The notes under the pieces were generated by a model that worked only from the letters and a program-made list of their open reading frames with translations, ran no database searches and was not told where the DNA came from. This document shows, piece after piece, positions 15,168 to 25,800 of a DNA stretch of 31,174 nt (the stretch's first letter is position 1; each line of letters opens with the position of its first letter). The position numbers and the translations under genes were made by a program. The stretch spans positions 1 through 31,174 of IMG/VR virus record IMGVR_UViG_3300009079_000075; one strand, 5' to 3'. The stretch is from a virus.

Positions 15168-15656
15168 ATGGCTATTGTTATAAACAATTTAACTCGAACA
15201 AAAACGTACACGCAAAAGGATATAACGTATAAGGATATCTGGTTCGACTTGCAAGAAGATGCATTACCGACAACAAATACAGCTTTTGGTGATATAACCA
15301 GATCTGATATTAGAGTGTCGAGTGATGAGGGCGCTATTTTGAATAGTATCAAAAATATATTCACCACCGTACCTGGGCAGAAAGTTTTAAATCCATCGTT
15401 CGGTGTCAATCTAGTACAATGGTTGTTTGAGCCGTGTTCAGATTTTAATGCTAGAGAGATAGGTGAAGCTGTAGTTAATGGAATTGAGAGGTTCGAACCG
15501 AGGGTAGTCGTTAATGGTGTTACAGTACTACAAGACCCTGATAGAAATGAATATCAAATTAAACTTGCATTGCTAATGCCGCAGTTAAATATTAACAAAG
15601 AGTATAGAGGAGTTTTAAGTTCTCCTGGATTCGATTTTATAACAGAAAATGAGTGA
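15168..15656 (+). CDS. 25: Baseplate wedge protein (gp25-type)
   Basis: A 162-residue protein of the gpW/gp25 family. EGAILNSIKNIF (54-65), then TTVPGQKVLNPSFG and QWLFEP (84-89) are the family signature, the latter corresponding to the conserved core around the 'EP' motif. A following ENFEPR-like segment is seen here as IERFEPRV. gp25 is the small, universally conserved core of the wedge that binds gp6 and nucleates sheath assembly. T4 gp25 is 132 residues; the extra length is an N-terminal strand segment and a C-terminal extension. The next gene (gp6) begins within the last 8 bases of this one, a fixed pairing in contractile tails. Confidence 0.92.
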   Translation: MAIVINNLTRTKTYTQKDITYKDIWFDLQEDALPTTNTAFGDITRSDIRVSSDEGAILNSIKNIFTTVPGQKVLNPSFGVNLVQWLFEPCSDFNAREIGEAVVNGIERFEPRVVVNGVTVLQDPDRNEYQIKLALLMPQLNINKEYRGVLSSPGFDFITENE

Positions 15657-17457
15657 GAAATTTACAGATTATAGTTTGCCGGACACAGCCTACACTGTGT
15701 TTGATGCAGATAGCTTAAAGTCGTTAATAGTAAAAAGGTTAACAGAACAAGGTACATTTACTGATCAGATATATGAAGGTAGTAATTTATCATCATTTAT
15801 TGATGTAATTGCATATAGTTATCATGTATTGATGTTTTATTTGAACAGAACTTCATCGGAAAGTGTATTCACTGAATCTACAATATATGAAAATGTTAAT
15901 AGAATTGTTAAAATCTTGAACTACAATCCACTTGGATATCAAACAAGTATGTTATCATTTGATATGATAGCAACAGAGGATCTAGTACCTGGTACATACA
16001 CAATACCAAGATACACATATATCTCGAGTAATGGTGTTACATATACAACCAATACCGACATCTCGTTCACCAAGATTTCGACTAGCAGTGAGCAAATAAA
16101 TGTTGTTGGAGAAAATTACCTGCTATATCAAGGTGAGTGGGTAGAAGCACCAAAGATTACCGCAATTGGAAATAATTTTGAAACATTTTTATTGAGTTCA
16201 GACGAGCAAGAGACAAACATTGATCACTTTAACATACATGTATACATAAAACATCAAAATGATGGTAATTATTACCAATATAATGAGACTGAGTCTCTAT
16301 ATTTGAATGACGGTAAAACAAGAGTGTTTGAGAAGCGATTGAATCACGATTTGAGTTATGAGCTCAAATTTGGTAACAATATTAACGGCAGAAAGCTGAA
16401 CCCAGGTGATCAAGTATGTATATACTATTTAAAGTCCTCTGGTGAATCCGGGAGAGTTGGTCCTGGTTATTTGGATCAAAATAAATTAGTGTTGTTTGGT
16501 ACAACATCATTCACAAGTATCAGGAGTGACATTAAGCCTAAAAACATAAATTACATCTCATACGATAACCTAGAAACTGTACAACTAACTAATACAAACT
16601 CAAGTACATATCCACAAGAAAGAGAGAATATTGAAGAGATAAAGCGTAAAGCACCAATACATCACGTCAATCGGGATAGGTTGGTTACAATAAATGACTA
16701 CAAATCATTTATGGATAAAAACTTTAATAGGATACTATCAAGCACTAATGTAGTGGATAATAATAAGTTTCTAGATGGTCATATCAGGTATTTGACAGAG
16801 AAGATAGGCATAACAAACCCATTAACAGAAAGTAGAATATTATATAATCATCTCAATGCAGCGAGTTCGAATACATCAAATAATGTTTATATATATGCTG
16901 TACCGAAGATTGTTAACATGCCATCAACACAACCAATGACAAGCTTCATCAACCCCGCACAACGGAGATTGATACTGGATGGTATGGAGGAAATATCAAT
17001 GGTCTCACACCAACCTATAATAATGGATCCGGTGTATGTGGCCATATCACCTGGTTTGCGAACAGCTAGTGAGGAGGAGTCAGTTAATTACATCGAGAAC
17101 ACACAAATACATGTTAAGCGGTCAAATGAAACCATAAGAGATGATTCGGCGATTAAGCAAGATGTTATTGAAGCTATAAAATTATTTTTCTCTTCAGAAA
17201 GCATTAATATTGGTGGAAAGATCGATCTTCCGACATTGAGTCAACAGATTCTAGAAATAACTGGCGTTGATGAGATTTACACGTACAGAACCGATACACA
17301 ACAGCAAATATTAGGCCTAAGCTTTACATTATGGAACCCTGTGTACGAGGATATAGATATCGAGACGACAGGGCAAGCAGTGTCATTACCATATTACAAG
17401 CATGCATATTTATATGACAATACCAACTTAGATCAAAGGATTCTAATAAAAGAATAA
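15649..17457 (+). CDS. 6: Baseplate wedge protein (gp6-type, BaseplateJ-like)
   Basis: A 602-residue protein (T4 gp6 is 660). The N-terminal helical region has SFIDVIAYSYHVLMFYLNRT and VNRIVKILNYNPLGYQTSML, the typical opening of gp6/gpJ wedge proteins: a bundle followed by the 'GY' motif. A jelly-roll-like middle and a C-terminal domain with PTLSQQILEITGVDEIYTYR then complete the chain. gp6 dimers form the inner ring of the baseplate and transmit the sheath-contraction signal. The start overlaps gp25 by 8 bases and the next gene follows after 3 bases. Confidence 0.88.
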   Translation: MSEKFTDYSLPDTAYTVFDADSLKSLIVKRLTEQGTFTDQIYEGSNLSSFIDVIAYSYHVLMFYLNRTSSESVFTESTIYENVNRIVKILNYNPLGYQTSMLSFDMIATEDLVPGTYTIPRYTYISSNGVTYTTNTDISFTKISTSSEQINVVGENYLLYQGEWVEAPKITAIGNNFETFLLSSDEQETNIDHFNIHVYIKHQNDGNYYQYNETESLYLNDGKTRVFEKRLNHDLSYELKFGNNINGRKLNPGDQVCIYYLKSSGESGRVGPGYLDQNKLVLFGTTSFTSIRSDIKPKNINYISYDNLETVQLTNTNSSTYPQERENIEEIKRKAPIHHVNRDRLVTINDYKSFMDKNFNRILSSTNVVDNNKFLDGHIRYLTEKIGITNPLTESRILYNHLNAASSNTSNNVYIYAVPKIVNMPSTQPMTSFINPAQRRLILDGMEEISMVSHQPIIMDPVYVAISPGLRTASEEESVNYIENTQIHVKRSNETIRDDSAIKQDVIEAIKLFFSSESINIGGKIDLPTLSQQILEITGVDEIYTYRTDTQQQILGLSFTLWNPVYEDIDIETTGQAVSLPYYKHAYLYDNTNLDQRILIKE

Positions 17458-17460
17458 TCC

Positions 17461-20400
17461 ATGGCAACATATAATCAACTTGTGGGGTCAAGTTTAACTG
17501 ACCTTGTAGTACCTTTCACGACGGATAACGGATTGGGTGAGATCGACACCGGCACCAAACAGTTATCCGGATACACGTTAGAGTTGACAAAGTTTACATT
17601 CACAGCTATATTGTCATCACTCGACAATACATATGTAGGTGCAAGTTTTGATAAGTTGATATGGGATATGGGTGACGGTACAATCATGACTGGTGTTGAA
17701 GTTACTAAACAATATAAATACCCAGGCATATACAATATAACAACCATAATCACAGATCAGAATGGTGTTACGCATAAAAATCGAGTCTCACAAGAGATAA
17801 AGGTTTACAACTATGTACCAGATGCACTCATTTGGTACACAGATGCTATAACTGATGAGTTTGGTGGTCGTCCGGAACAAGCGCGAGCCGGTCGACCAAG
17901 TGAAGATTTGACTATATACCGAACAAATAGCTGGCAGAGTTGGGATATGGTTGAGAGTGATGATGGATATTATATAAATTTATACTCTTCCGGAAGCAAG
18001 AGTGCACCGCTCACAACCGAACAATATTGGTCGGATCCGGATATACACTTAACACCCACGTGGCGATTCGTCGCAAATAAAGAAAGTACAGAACCCCTGA
18101 CCAGAATAAAGACGAGTAATGAGTATATATACGTCAAGAAAATAGGGTCAGAATTAATTAGAGTTCCTGGAGAGGATACTGGTGCACTATTTGTTGGCAC
18201 ATCAGGCTCAGCTACTGTCAATTATATAGATGACAATCCAAATCGATTAACAAGTCAGCGAGCGAATACACCAGATGAAAACACAGGTGGTGTGGCTTTA
18301 GCGAACGAGAATACAGGAGAGACTGGTGTTGAGGATAGGGATATAATTTTATATGCATCATTCGACACCAGCAAATTTCCTGTCATTGAATCTGACAAGA
18401 ATATACAGAATTTTGAGTTATTAAAATCAAAATACATGCAGATGTATGAGACACAAAAAGTAGGTTTACCGATTAAAGTAAAATATAACTATCCAGAGCA
18501 CTTATCAATAACTAGCAATGGTATAAATGACTTTCCTATAAGTCCATCCAAGTTTTTAGATTCACCAATGTCATTATGTGTGCGTACAGCCGATGAATAT
18601 AATACAAATATTGTATCTAAGGATATCCCAGAACTCAGATCTAGATGGACCGCTCCAACCCAATCATTCTCCGGAGGAGATACTAGTACAGATACTCTAA
18701 CATCACAGGGATATGTAACATTATTTCTAAGCGGTTCAGATAGTACATTTGAGCGAGTTAAAACACCATTTGCTAGTGAAGAAGATTTTAAGGTGTGGGA
18801 TGTGGGTACTATCTACCCCAACGATGAGATAAACAAATACGTCAGGTTGATAATCGCCGAGCGCGACGGGACAACAAAACCACCAATAACCAACCGCACA
18901 GTTAAGTTACTATTTAGTGAGATAATAGAAGAACAACAAACAGAGTTAGAGTTAACTGATATATCAGATCATACATATGGTAGTGGTCGGCCTCGAGACT
19001 GGATAACCAAATCCGGAGAGAGATATTATGGCTATATCGCCCCCAAATCAACATATAAGAGTGACCAATCAATCGATTTACAGTTGAATGACAGTGATGT
19101 TGATATCTCTGGTGTCAATGGTGCGTGGCTAACATATGCTAATATGAGTGTCAGTGATTCTAAATTAATTGAGGACAACAAGTACAGATTCTTCGCTCAC
19201 ACACTAATTGACCCACCACTGACCTTCAATACAGAAGTTGTTTACTACTATATAACTAATCCAACAAATGATTGGTTCTGGCAAATAAAGCCAGTATATT
19301 ACAGAGAGTATAGTTACGGTGATGATGGTGCAACACAAACATACACACCTCCGGTTTCAACTCAAACACCAGGAAATAGTGGTATGTATGGTATTGCTGT
19401 CGATCCAGATGGTAATGTAATAGCTGTTGATGGTGATACGGACAAAATAATAAGATATTGGAGAAACGGTACATCACGAGCTGAGCTCCCCATCCGAGAT
19501 TTGATGCCAGAGAGCACACGTGTAAATCACTATCCGGACAACGAAGAGCAATACGGTTACACACCCAGCAGTGTAAGTATTGATGGTAACAAAGATTACT
19601 GGGTCACATTGTATGATACTGTATCCACTGTAAAGCTTGATGGTGAAACAGATCAAATAATAGCAGTCGCTGTACCGGACGTTCAGAATACATTAGTCCA
19701 CCCTTACAAGCAGATAGATGCGAACAGCCGTCCTGGTGAATATGGTGAGAGTCTGTTGATTCCTGCGACTGTAGAAACGTGTGTAAATAATGATATTGTT
19801 GTAACTTACACAAACCCTTTATGTAGTTTTATAGCTAAATACAACACTAATGGTGAGATGTTATATAAGTACGAGCTACCTAATATCGATAGATATTTCG
19901 CCGGCGATGTTGTAGTAGATGTGAGTGATCATATTTGGGCGATCACAGAGTCCACTGGATTGAATGATGATGGTTCACCAAATTTAGCTCCGCTAAGAAG
20001 TATGATATATTCATTCGACGAACAACTGACAGTGCGTCACGTTATTAGCTCAGTACAAGGTACATCATTTTATGATACTTTAAAACCACCACCAAGACCA
20101 AAAGAGGAGGTTGTGTATACAGTCAACATGAAGCAGGAATATAATTATATAAAGCAAGAATATTATGAGACTGCGTTTTTAATTGATGGATTTGGTGAAG
20201 AGACTAATCCTGTGCTAACGCTATTTGAAGGTAATGTTTATCATTTCCAGAATCAATATTTTAACAACGGTAAGCATCCTTTACGCTTTCAGCGTTTAGG
20301 TGGTACTGATGAAAATCTACCAAATGACACCCCTGGTGCCGACTTTGCTATCGATGGTGGAGTTATATTAGAATCTGTATCCGGATATGATACAGAGATG

Positions 20401-22818
20401 GTTTCAATAGAAATCACACCCGATATGCCCAGTAGAATATTATTAGTAGATGAGCGTTATATAGAAACGATAAAAATGTTGATAGTGATAGTACCTAAGC
20501 CTGTCGAGAACGCACGTGATCTTAGTACATTTGATGTTATTGATAATGCAAGTTTTATAGTACCGGATAATAATAATCACATTTGGTTTTCATGGGGTAA
20601 TAGATATTGCTCTAGATTCAATCAACTAACAAATGAGATAGACACCACATATGCCGTTGGATCAGCATACGATGATCCTAGATTTGAGCCGTTATCAGCT
20701 GATATGGTTGAGCGTAGAGATAATGCTAACAGGAGGTCAGCTATCGAAGGATTATCCATGGATACTGCGAACAACTTACTGATTGTACATAATCACGATC
20801 AAGTACTGTACGCTATCAATTCAGATACACCAACAATAAGTGCGAGTATAAATATAAAAACATATCAAGAACCATATGAAACGTTCACATGGGTTGAATC
20901 GATATGTAGTGATAAGCTCGCGACTCAGGATGATTTCTTGTTGTATCCAGACACACATTTGACCAAAGAGCAAATACAAGTATTTCTCTCAAACTCGCAC
21001 TTCACCGGTGCACCCGACCAACTACAAGCAGCCTTCAACAATTACAATACTGACGACACAAAATGGCGAACATGCCATGGCGCTAATCCAGTGAGTTCTA
21101 CAGGCTTTCAGCAGGAAATTTGTGCGTATGGTGACTGGACTGGATATAGGTGGATAAATAAGTATGATCCGCGACCGGTATTGAGTGACGCAACAACAGG
21201 ATTTGTAAGTATAACTGGATGTAGTGATGAATTTAGGTTAATTTCTGAGAAGAATGTCCATGAGGTATTTAAGATAAACGAAGATATAGATTTCGCTGAA
21301 ATAATAAGATCTTACATGAAACACCCCGCGCTCCGGAATAATAGTAGAGTATATAATGATTTGATGAATGCAGTTTTCGGTTCTACTGATTCGGGTGTCT
21401 TTTCGATAGGTAAAAGAATATATGAGAGGATCACAAATTATGTTTCAAATCACTCAGATATTGATACATGTACTATATCTGCGTTGCATGGATTGGCAGG
21501 TATGGTCAATTATGAGCTCAGAAATTTAGGCATGCCAATGCCCGCAGAACTGCAGCGACTGACTGATCTGTTATCGATAAACTTGAACAGACTGAAAGGT
21601 ATCAAATTTAGTGATCAGACAGACTATGATAAACACGGTAATTGGAATCAAAGTGCCGCTGGTGGTAATCTAGGAAGGGAGCTAATGTTTATATTTGATT
21701 GGGCTGAAGATGTTGGTTACATGAGCGGCGATTATGTACATTATTTGGGTGAGTATTATGAGGCAACGCGATCAGGAAAATCTATAAGACCAAATATCAA
21801 TAGCGATACCTGGAGGCACTGGCCTCATGGGGAGATCAAGACGACACACATGGCTGATGTTGATCGACTATATAGAGGTAAGACATCTGAGTGGCGACAA
21901 GATTATTATGCAAACCTACCTGTGAAGATACAGTTATTACAAAATCTAAAGGTTGATCTCACACAGGATTTCGTAATCCATGAAGAACATACTGGTACCT
22001 TTCGTAAGGTAAAACCTACCGCAATAAGTGTTGAAGATCCACGAGTTTTTACCGTAAAATTAGTAGACGAATCTAGACTTGAAATCAGTAATGATAATAC
22101 TGAGAGACTATCTGAAGAGTTTATATCTACACAAGATATTACACCTATATACACGATAGATAATGACATCATAACCATAATGAATCAGCCGGTCACAAAT
22201 AACAGCACAATAGTGCTGTTTAGGGATCGCACTTATAAGTTTGATGTTGAAAGCTTCGGTCATCCAATAATAATAACTGAACAACCTGGTGTTACAGCAA
22301 CCCCGGTATTGGATTATGTATCCGGACAAGGAACTGAATATGGTAGGATAGTGATAAAGACAGATGATCACCCTATATTTGGTAAGGTGGTTCCAGATAA
22401 ACTCTACTACCAGAGCATACACGATCCGAATATATCCGGTACAATAGTTGTACAAGACGTTCTAGATTTACCGGGGTATGATGAGAATATAAAAGGATTG
22501 ACAGTTTATAATTTAAACTTGTCTGTCAGTGCCCATTCACAGATAGATAAACTAGGATGGGGATTGACGTACCCTGTTGGTGATAACGTCTGGCAATATT
22601 ACTCTATATATGAGTATATACCTAACGGAAATTTGAATTATGAATATAGAAATAATGTTATAGATTGGGATTCACCAAACACTACCATAACATTTGATGA
22701 GTTTGAGGATATGGGTGTTGCTGGTTGGTCTGGTGTTGATGGTTTTGTGGATGTATTGTTTGAAAAGAAAATTCGAGGAGGTTTAGACTTCTTTAACGGA
22801 TTGGATTCGATTAAATAG
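17461..22818 (+). CDS. Giant modular baseplate protein (gp7-position wedge protein)
   Basis: A 1785-residue protein directly after gp6, the place of gp7 in T4 (1032 residues). Modules seen: a PKD domain at about 45-118 (WDMGDGT at 68-74, YKYPGIYNITTIITD near 85-99); an NHL/beta-propeller-like region from about 641 (GMYGIAVDPDGNVIAVDGD) with related blades near 704 and 1094; a cupredoxin-like fold at about 905-1015 (LFEGNVYHF, GKHPLRF); a CBM5/12-like carbohydrate-binding segment at about 1413-1456 (GDYVHYLGEYYEATRSG, then TWRHW); and a second cupredoxin-like fold at about 1565-1668 (GHPIIIT, LYYQS, GTIVVQD). Such modules bind surface glycans or other proteins. It probably forms the outer wedge arm and may carry receptor-binding parts. 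No signal peptide. Equivalence to gp7 is positional. Confidence 0.6.
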   Translation: MATYNQLVGSSLTDLVVPFTTDNGLGEIDTGTKQLSGYTLELTKFTFTAILSSLDNTYVGASFDKLIWDMGDGTIMTGVEVTKQYKYPGIYNITTIITDQNGVTHKNRVSQEIKVYNYVPDALIWYTDAITDEFGGRPEQARAGRPSEDLTIYRTNSWQSWDMVESDDGYYINLYSSGSKSAPLTTEQYWSDPDIHLTPTWRFVANKESTEPLTRIKTSNEYIYVKKIGSELIRVPGEDTGALFVGTSGSATVNYIDDNPNRLTSQRANTPDENTGGVALANENTGETGVEDRDIILYASFDTSKFPVIESDKNIQNFELLKSKYMQMYETQKVGLPIKVKYNYPEHLSITSNGINDFPISPSKFLDSPMSLCVRTADEYNTNIVSKDIPELRSRWTAPTQSFSGGDTSTDTLTSQGYVTLFLSGSDSTFERVKTPFASEEDFKVWDVGTIYPNDEINKYVRLIIAERDGTTKPPITNRTVKLLFSEIIEEQQTELELTDISDHTYGSGRPRDWITKSGERYYGYIAPKSTYKSDQSIDLQLNDSDVDISGVNGAWLTYANMSVSDSKLIEDNKYRFFAHTLIDPPLTFNTEVVYYYITNPTNDWFWQIKPVYYREYSYGDDGATQTYTPPVSTQTPGNSGMYGIAVDPDGNVIAVDGDTDKIIRYWRNGTSRAELPIRDLMPESTRVNHYPDNEEQYGYTPSSVSIDGNKDYWVTLYDTVSTVKLDGETDQIIAVAVPDVQNTLVHPYKQIDANSRPGEYGESLLIPATVETCVNNDIVVTYTNPLCSFIAKYNTNGEMLYKYELPNIDRYFAGDVVVDVSDHIWAITESTGLNDDGSPNLAPLRSMIYSFDEQLTVRHVISSVQGTSFYDTLKPPPRPKEEVVYTVNMKQEYNYIKQEYYETAFLIDGFGEETNPVLTLFEGNVYHFQNQYFNNGKHPLRFQRLGGTDENLPNDTPGADFAIDGGVILESVSGYDTEMVSIEITPDMPSRILLVDERYIETIKMLIVIVPKPVENARDLSTFDVIDNASFIVPDNNNHIWFSWGNRYCSRFNQLTNEIDTTYAVGSAYDDPRFEPLSADMVERRDNANRRSAIEGLSMDTANNLLIVHNHDQVLYAINSDTPTISASINIKTYQEPYETFTWVESICSDKLATQDDFLLYPDTHLTKEQIQVFLSNSHFTGAPDQLQAAFNNYNTDDTKWRTCHGANPVSSTGFQQEICAYGDWTGYRWINKYDPRPVLSDATTGFVSITGCSDEFRLISEKNVHEVFKINEDIDFAEIIRSYMKHPALRNNSRVYNDLMNAVFGSTDSGVFSIGKRIYERITNYVSNHSDIDTCTISALHGLAGMVNYELRNLGMPMPAELQRLTDLLSINLNRLKGIKFSDQTDYDKHGNWNQSAAGGNLGRELMFIFDWAEDVGYMSGDYVHYLGEYYEATRSGKSIRPNINSDTWRHWPHGEIKTTHMADVDRLYRGKTSEWRQDYYANLPVKIQLLQNLKVDLTQDFVIHEEHTGTFRKVKPTAISVEDPRVFTVKLVDESRLEISNDNTERLSEEFISTQDITPIYTIDNDIITIMNQPVTNNSTIVLFRDRTYKFDVESFGHPIIITEQPGVTATPVLDYVSGQGTEYGRIVIKTDDHPIFGKVVPDKLYYQSIHDPNISGTIVVQDVLDLPGYDENIKGLTVYNLNLSVSAHSQIDKLGWGLTYPVGDNVWQYYSIYEYIPNGNLNYEYRNNVIDWDSPNTTITFDEFEDMGVAGWSGVDGFVDVLFEKKIRGGLDFFNGLDSIK
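22810..22817 (+). promoter_or_regulatory. Possible weak late promoter (ATTAAATA)
   Basis: ATTAAATA, the same variant as before gene 794, spans the last codons of the 1785-residue gene. It would start RNA at 22823, the A of the next ATG. It overlaps coding sequence in an AT-rich genome, so chance occurrence is quite possible. Confidence 0.25.
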
Positions 22819-22822
22819 TGTT

Positions 22823-25800
22823 ATGAGTATCGGAGTTGAGACTAGAATATATAAACCCTACAACAGTATTGTAGGATCAGAAACTAGATCCGGAGACGAT
22901 AATGTCAAGCCGTTCATATTTACAGAGTGGCTAACACGGATAGGTGAAACAAGTGATAATCAATCTGAATTTATACAGGATTATAATAGATACATCAGAC
23001 AATGGAACAGTAAAGTGGAAGAAAGATCTTCAACAGAGGGTACAAAGGATACATATAAACAATTCTTAAGAAACATCGTTCTAAATTTCACCACTAGTGA
23101 AGAGAAGAGATTTTTAACCACAATAGACTATAACAATCCTAGACATCTGGAACCAGCTTTAGCATTCTTTGCGAGGAAGCTGAATGATATAACACAATAC
23201 TACGCCAATCAACGAGAATCTATAAAATATACAGCTGACAGGCTAGTTTCCAGTGGGTCTAAAAGATCTATAGAAAAATATATTCAAACAGCAATCAATG
23301 ATATAATTGAGAGAAGGCGAGCGTTTGAAACATACGTGGATGTTGATAAATCAGAAAAGATACAATCCCGCGTAACAATTAGCGAATTATACGAATCACA
23401 GCCAGAGAATATAATCGGAGAATATGTTTTAACAGATGAGATATTTAGTGATTTTTCACAGGCGGTAGTTGAGCTGTTAAGAGAGTGTACACCTACATTA
23501 GAATTAGGTGAAGGTCTGTCCTTAAATGTCTCAGGGGATGTAGAGCCTACAGAAGAAAATATCAATTTACTCGATTATAGTAATTTTATAAACTATGAAA
23601 AGAGCTTTGCAAATTTAAAGCTAGTTTCAGAGGTGGATTATATAAAGAAAATAACCGGTGCTGCTCAATATACAATTCAGGACAATGAGCTAGTAAAACT
23701 ATTCGAACCTACACAGCCATGGCGTGATATATATTCCAGACATATACCTGATATAAGGTCATCATCTAAGCAAACTAAATTATTATCTAAGTACCAAATA
23801 GGTACACTATATATACCACAAAATTTAGGTACACTGACATATTATAGTTATGATCCGAAAGTAAATGTTATTGGTGAGTTAGATGATACAATAACAACAG
23901 ATATAACTAAGTATGGTGATGATAATTTAACTAGTGTTGTGAGTTACATTGAAGATGTAACCTGGCTCAAGGCTGATACATCCAATGAAGGTTTATTTGG
24001 TAAAGTTGTTGGTGCATCACATATGCCAAAATTTTATAGTTATAGATCTGCTAATGAAAATACAAAGTACGCGAATGCTGGAATAAGCAGAAGTTATGAC
24101 GCGTTGTCATTCTTCACTGGCGAGGAGAATAAAGACTGGGCGAATGAGGATATTTTTACACTAAAAAACAAAAATATATATCCATTAGAAAATCGACAAG
24201 AAACATTACTAGTCAACAAGGGTACAGTTGTGAGTTGGTCGACAGATATGTTCGGTAATGAATATGCGCTAATTAAGGACATAAAGCAACAAAAAAATTA
24301 TAATGAATTACCGGCAACTGAATTCTATGAATTTGTTGCATCAGATACATGTCAGATTATAGATGGAGGTTCAGACTTAATTGAAGTGCCACCATTATGG
24401 TCTGAGGGAGTTGAGTATAATTTTTATGAAGGTGGTCGTGTCGGTGGTTATGACCCAAAGATCGAGCAATCATTAACACCAAGGGCATTCAGTGATCTCA
24501 GACGTACTGTTATGATACAAAAACAAGTCGTTGTTAATGGTAGTGTGGTGACGATTTTAGAACCTGAGTTAGAAGAGCATAATACACACTTGTTTGGTGC
24601 TGTATCTGGCACTAGTGTCACGAGAATTAATGAGACAACATTCCATGGATTTGAGTATAATGGTTCTGAGCCGGTATATGATGATCAGGTATATTGCGGA
24701 TTGTTTACAGATACCGTTTGTGATGAACAGGTAACATTTTATAATAATTGTGAGATAAAAGACAATTACGCCTTTGCAATGTATAGTGATATACTTTCCG
24801 GTGAGGATCAGTTGTATATATCGACACCAACAGCCCAAGAGAATGATGGATTTGAAGTGTATTATAATTCTGATTACCAAAGCGCGATTGGATTTACAAA
24901 TGAACCAACACTATCATCAACAACAGTATATTCAACTGCAGACGTTGATGGTTCAAACTTCGCGGCTGTATTATGTACTCCTGGTGAAGCAGAATACGAA
25001 TATCAAGTGAATGATACAGATTTATTTGAGGATATAAGCAGTGTTTCGCGCACAAAATTTTCAAGTGATTCAACCGACAATCCCTACAGAACAACATATG
25101 ATAAGAATACAAATTTAGGTGGAGAAATGATCTTCCGATCTGGAGATGGTGCTAATATTGCTAATATTGCAGACGTGCTAGGTGATATATTGCGTGTAGA
25201 GAATGATAGTAACTATATCTTGTATGATAGAGAGACAATTAGAGAACAGATACTATCTAAAAGCATTATTGATATGGATATTATAAATGATGTTGTATAC
25301 ATACAAACCGAAACATACATTTTCGCAGAAAAGATAAGTTACGACTATGAAACTCGCGCTTTGGAGAAAAGTAATTACCCATCATTAATATTAAAGACAA
25401 CAAATACCGACCCGGATCGGGAACGAGGATTCAAGCACATGTACAACCCGACATCAAATACATTGATCACCGGACAGACATCTATTTTCACCCACGAAGA
25501 GAAGGTATATGTTGAACCTATATTACATGTATTGGATGTAAAAACTATGGAAACATACACGTCTAAATCATTACCCAGTGATGAACTCATTTTGACAGGT
25601 GAACTTTCAGCATGCCAAATAAGTTATGTAGATCGACCGATAACAACATATAACAAGATAACGGATGTATATACAGTTACTTTCACTGCCGGTCTTTCTA
25701 GTGATAATGAATACAGTTCAGCAGGTATATGTGTATATGACTACATGTATGACGATACTGGATTGACTATGATTTCCGCAGAGATACATCATACTGATTT

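Noticed and set aside
21150-21160. GATAAATA octamer inside the 1785-residue gene
   Set aside because: It is in the middle of a gene with no start codon at the usual distance. In AT-rich DNA such octamers occur by chance, so only those just before a gene start were counted.
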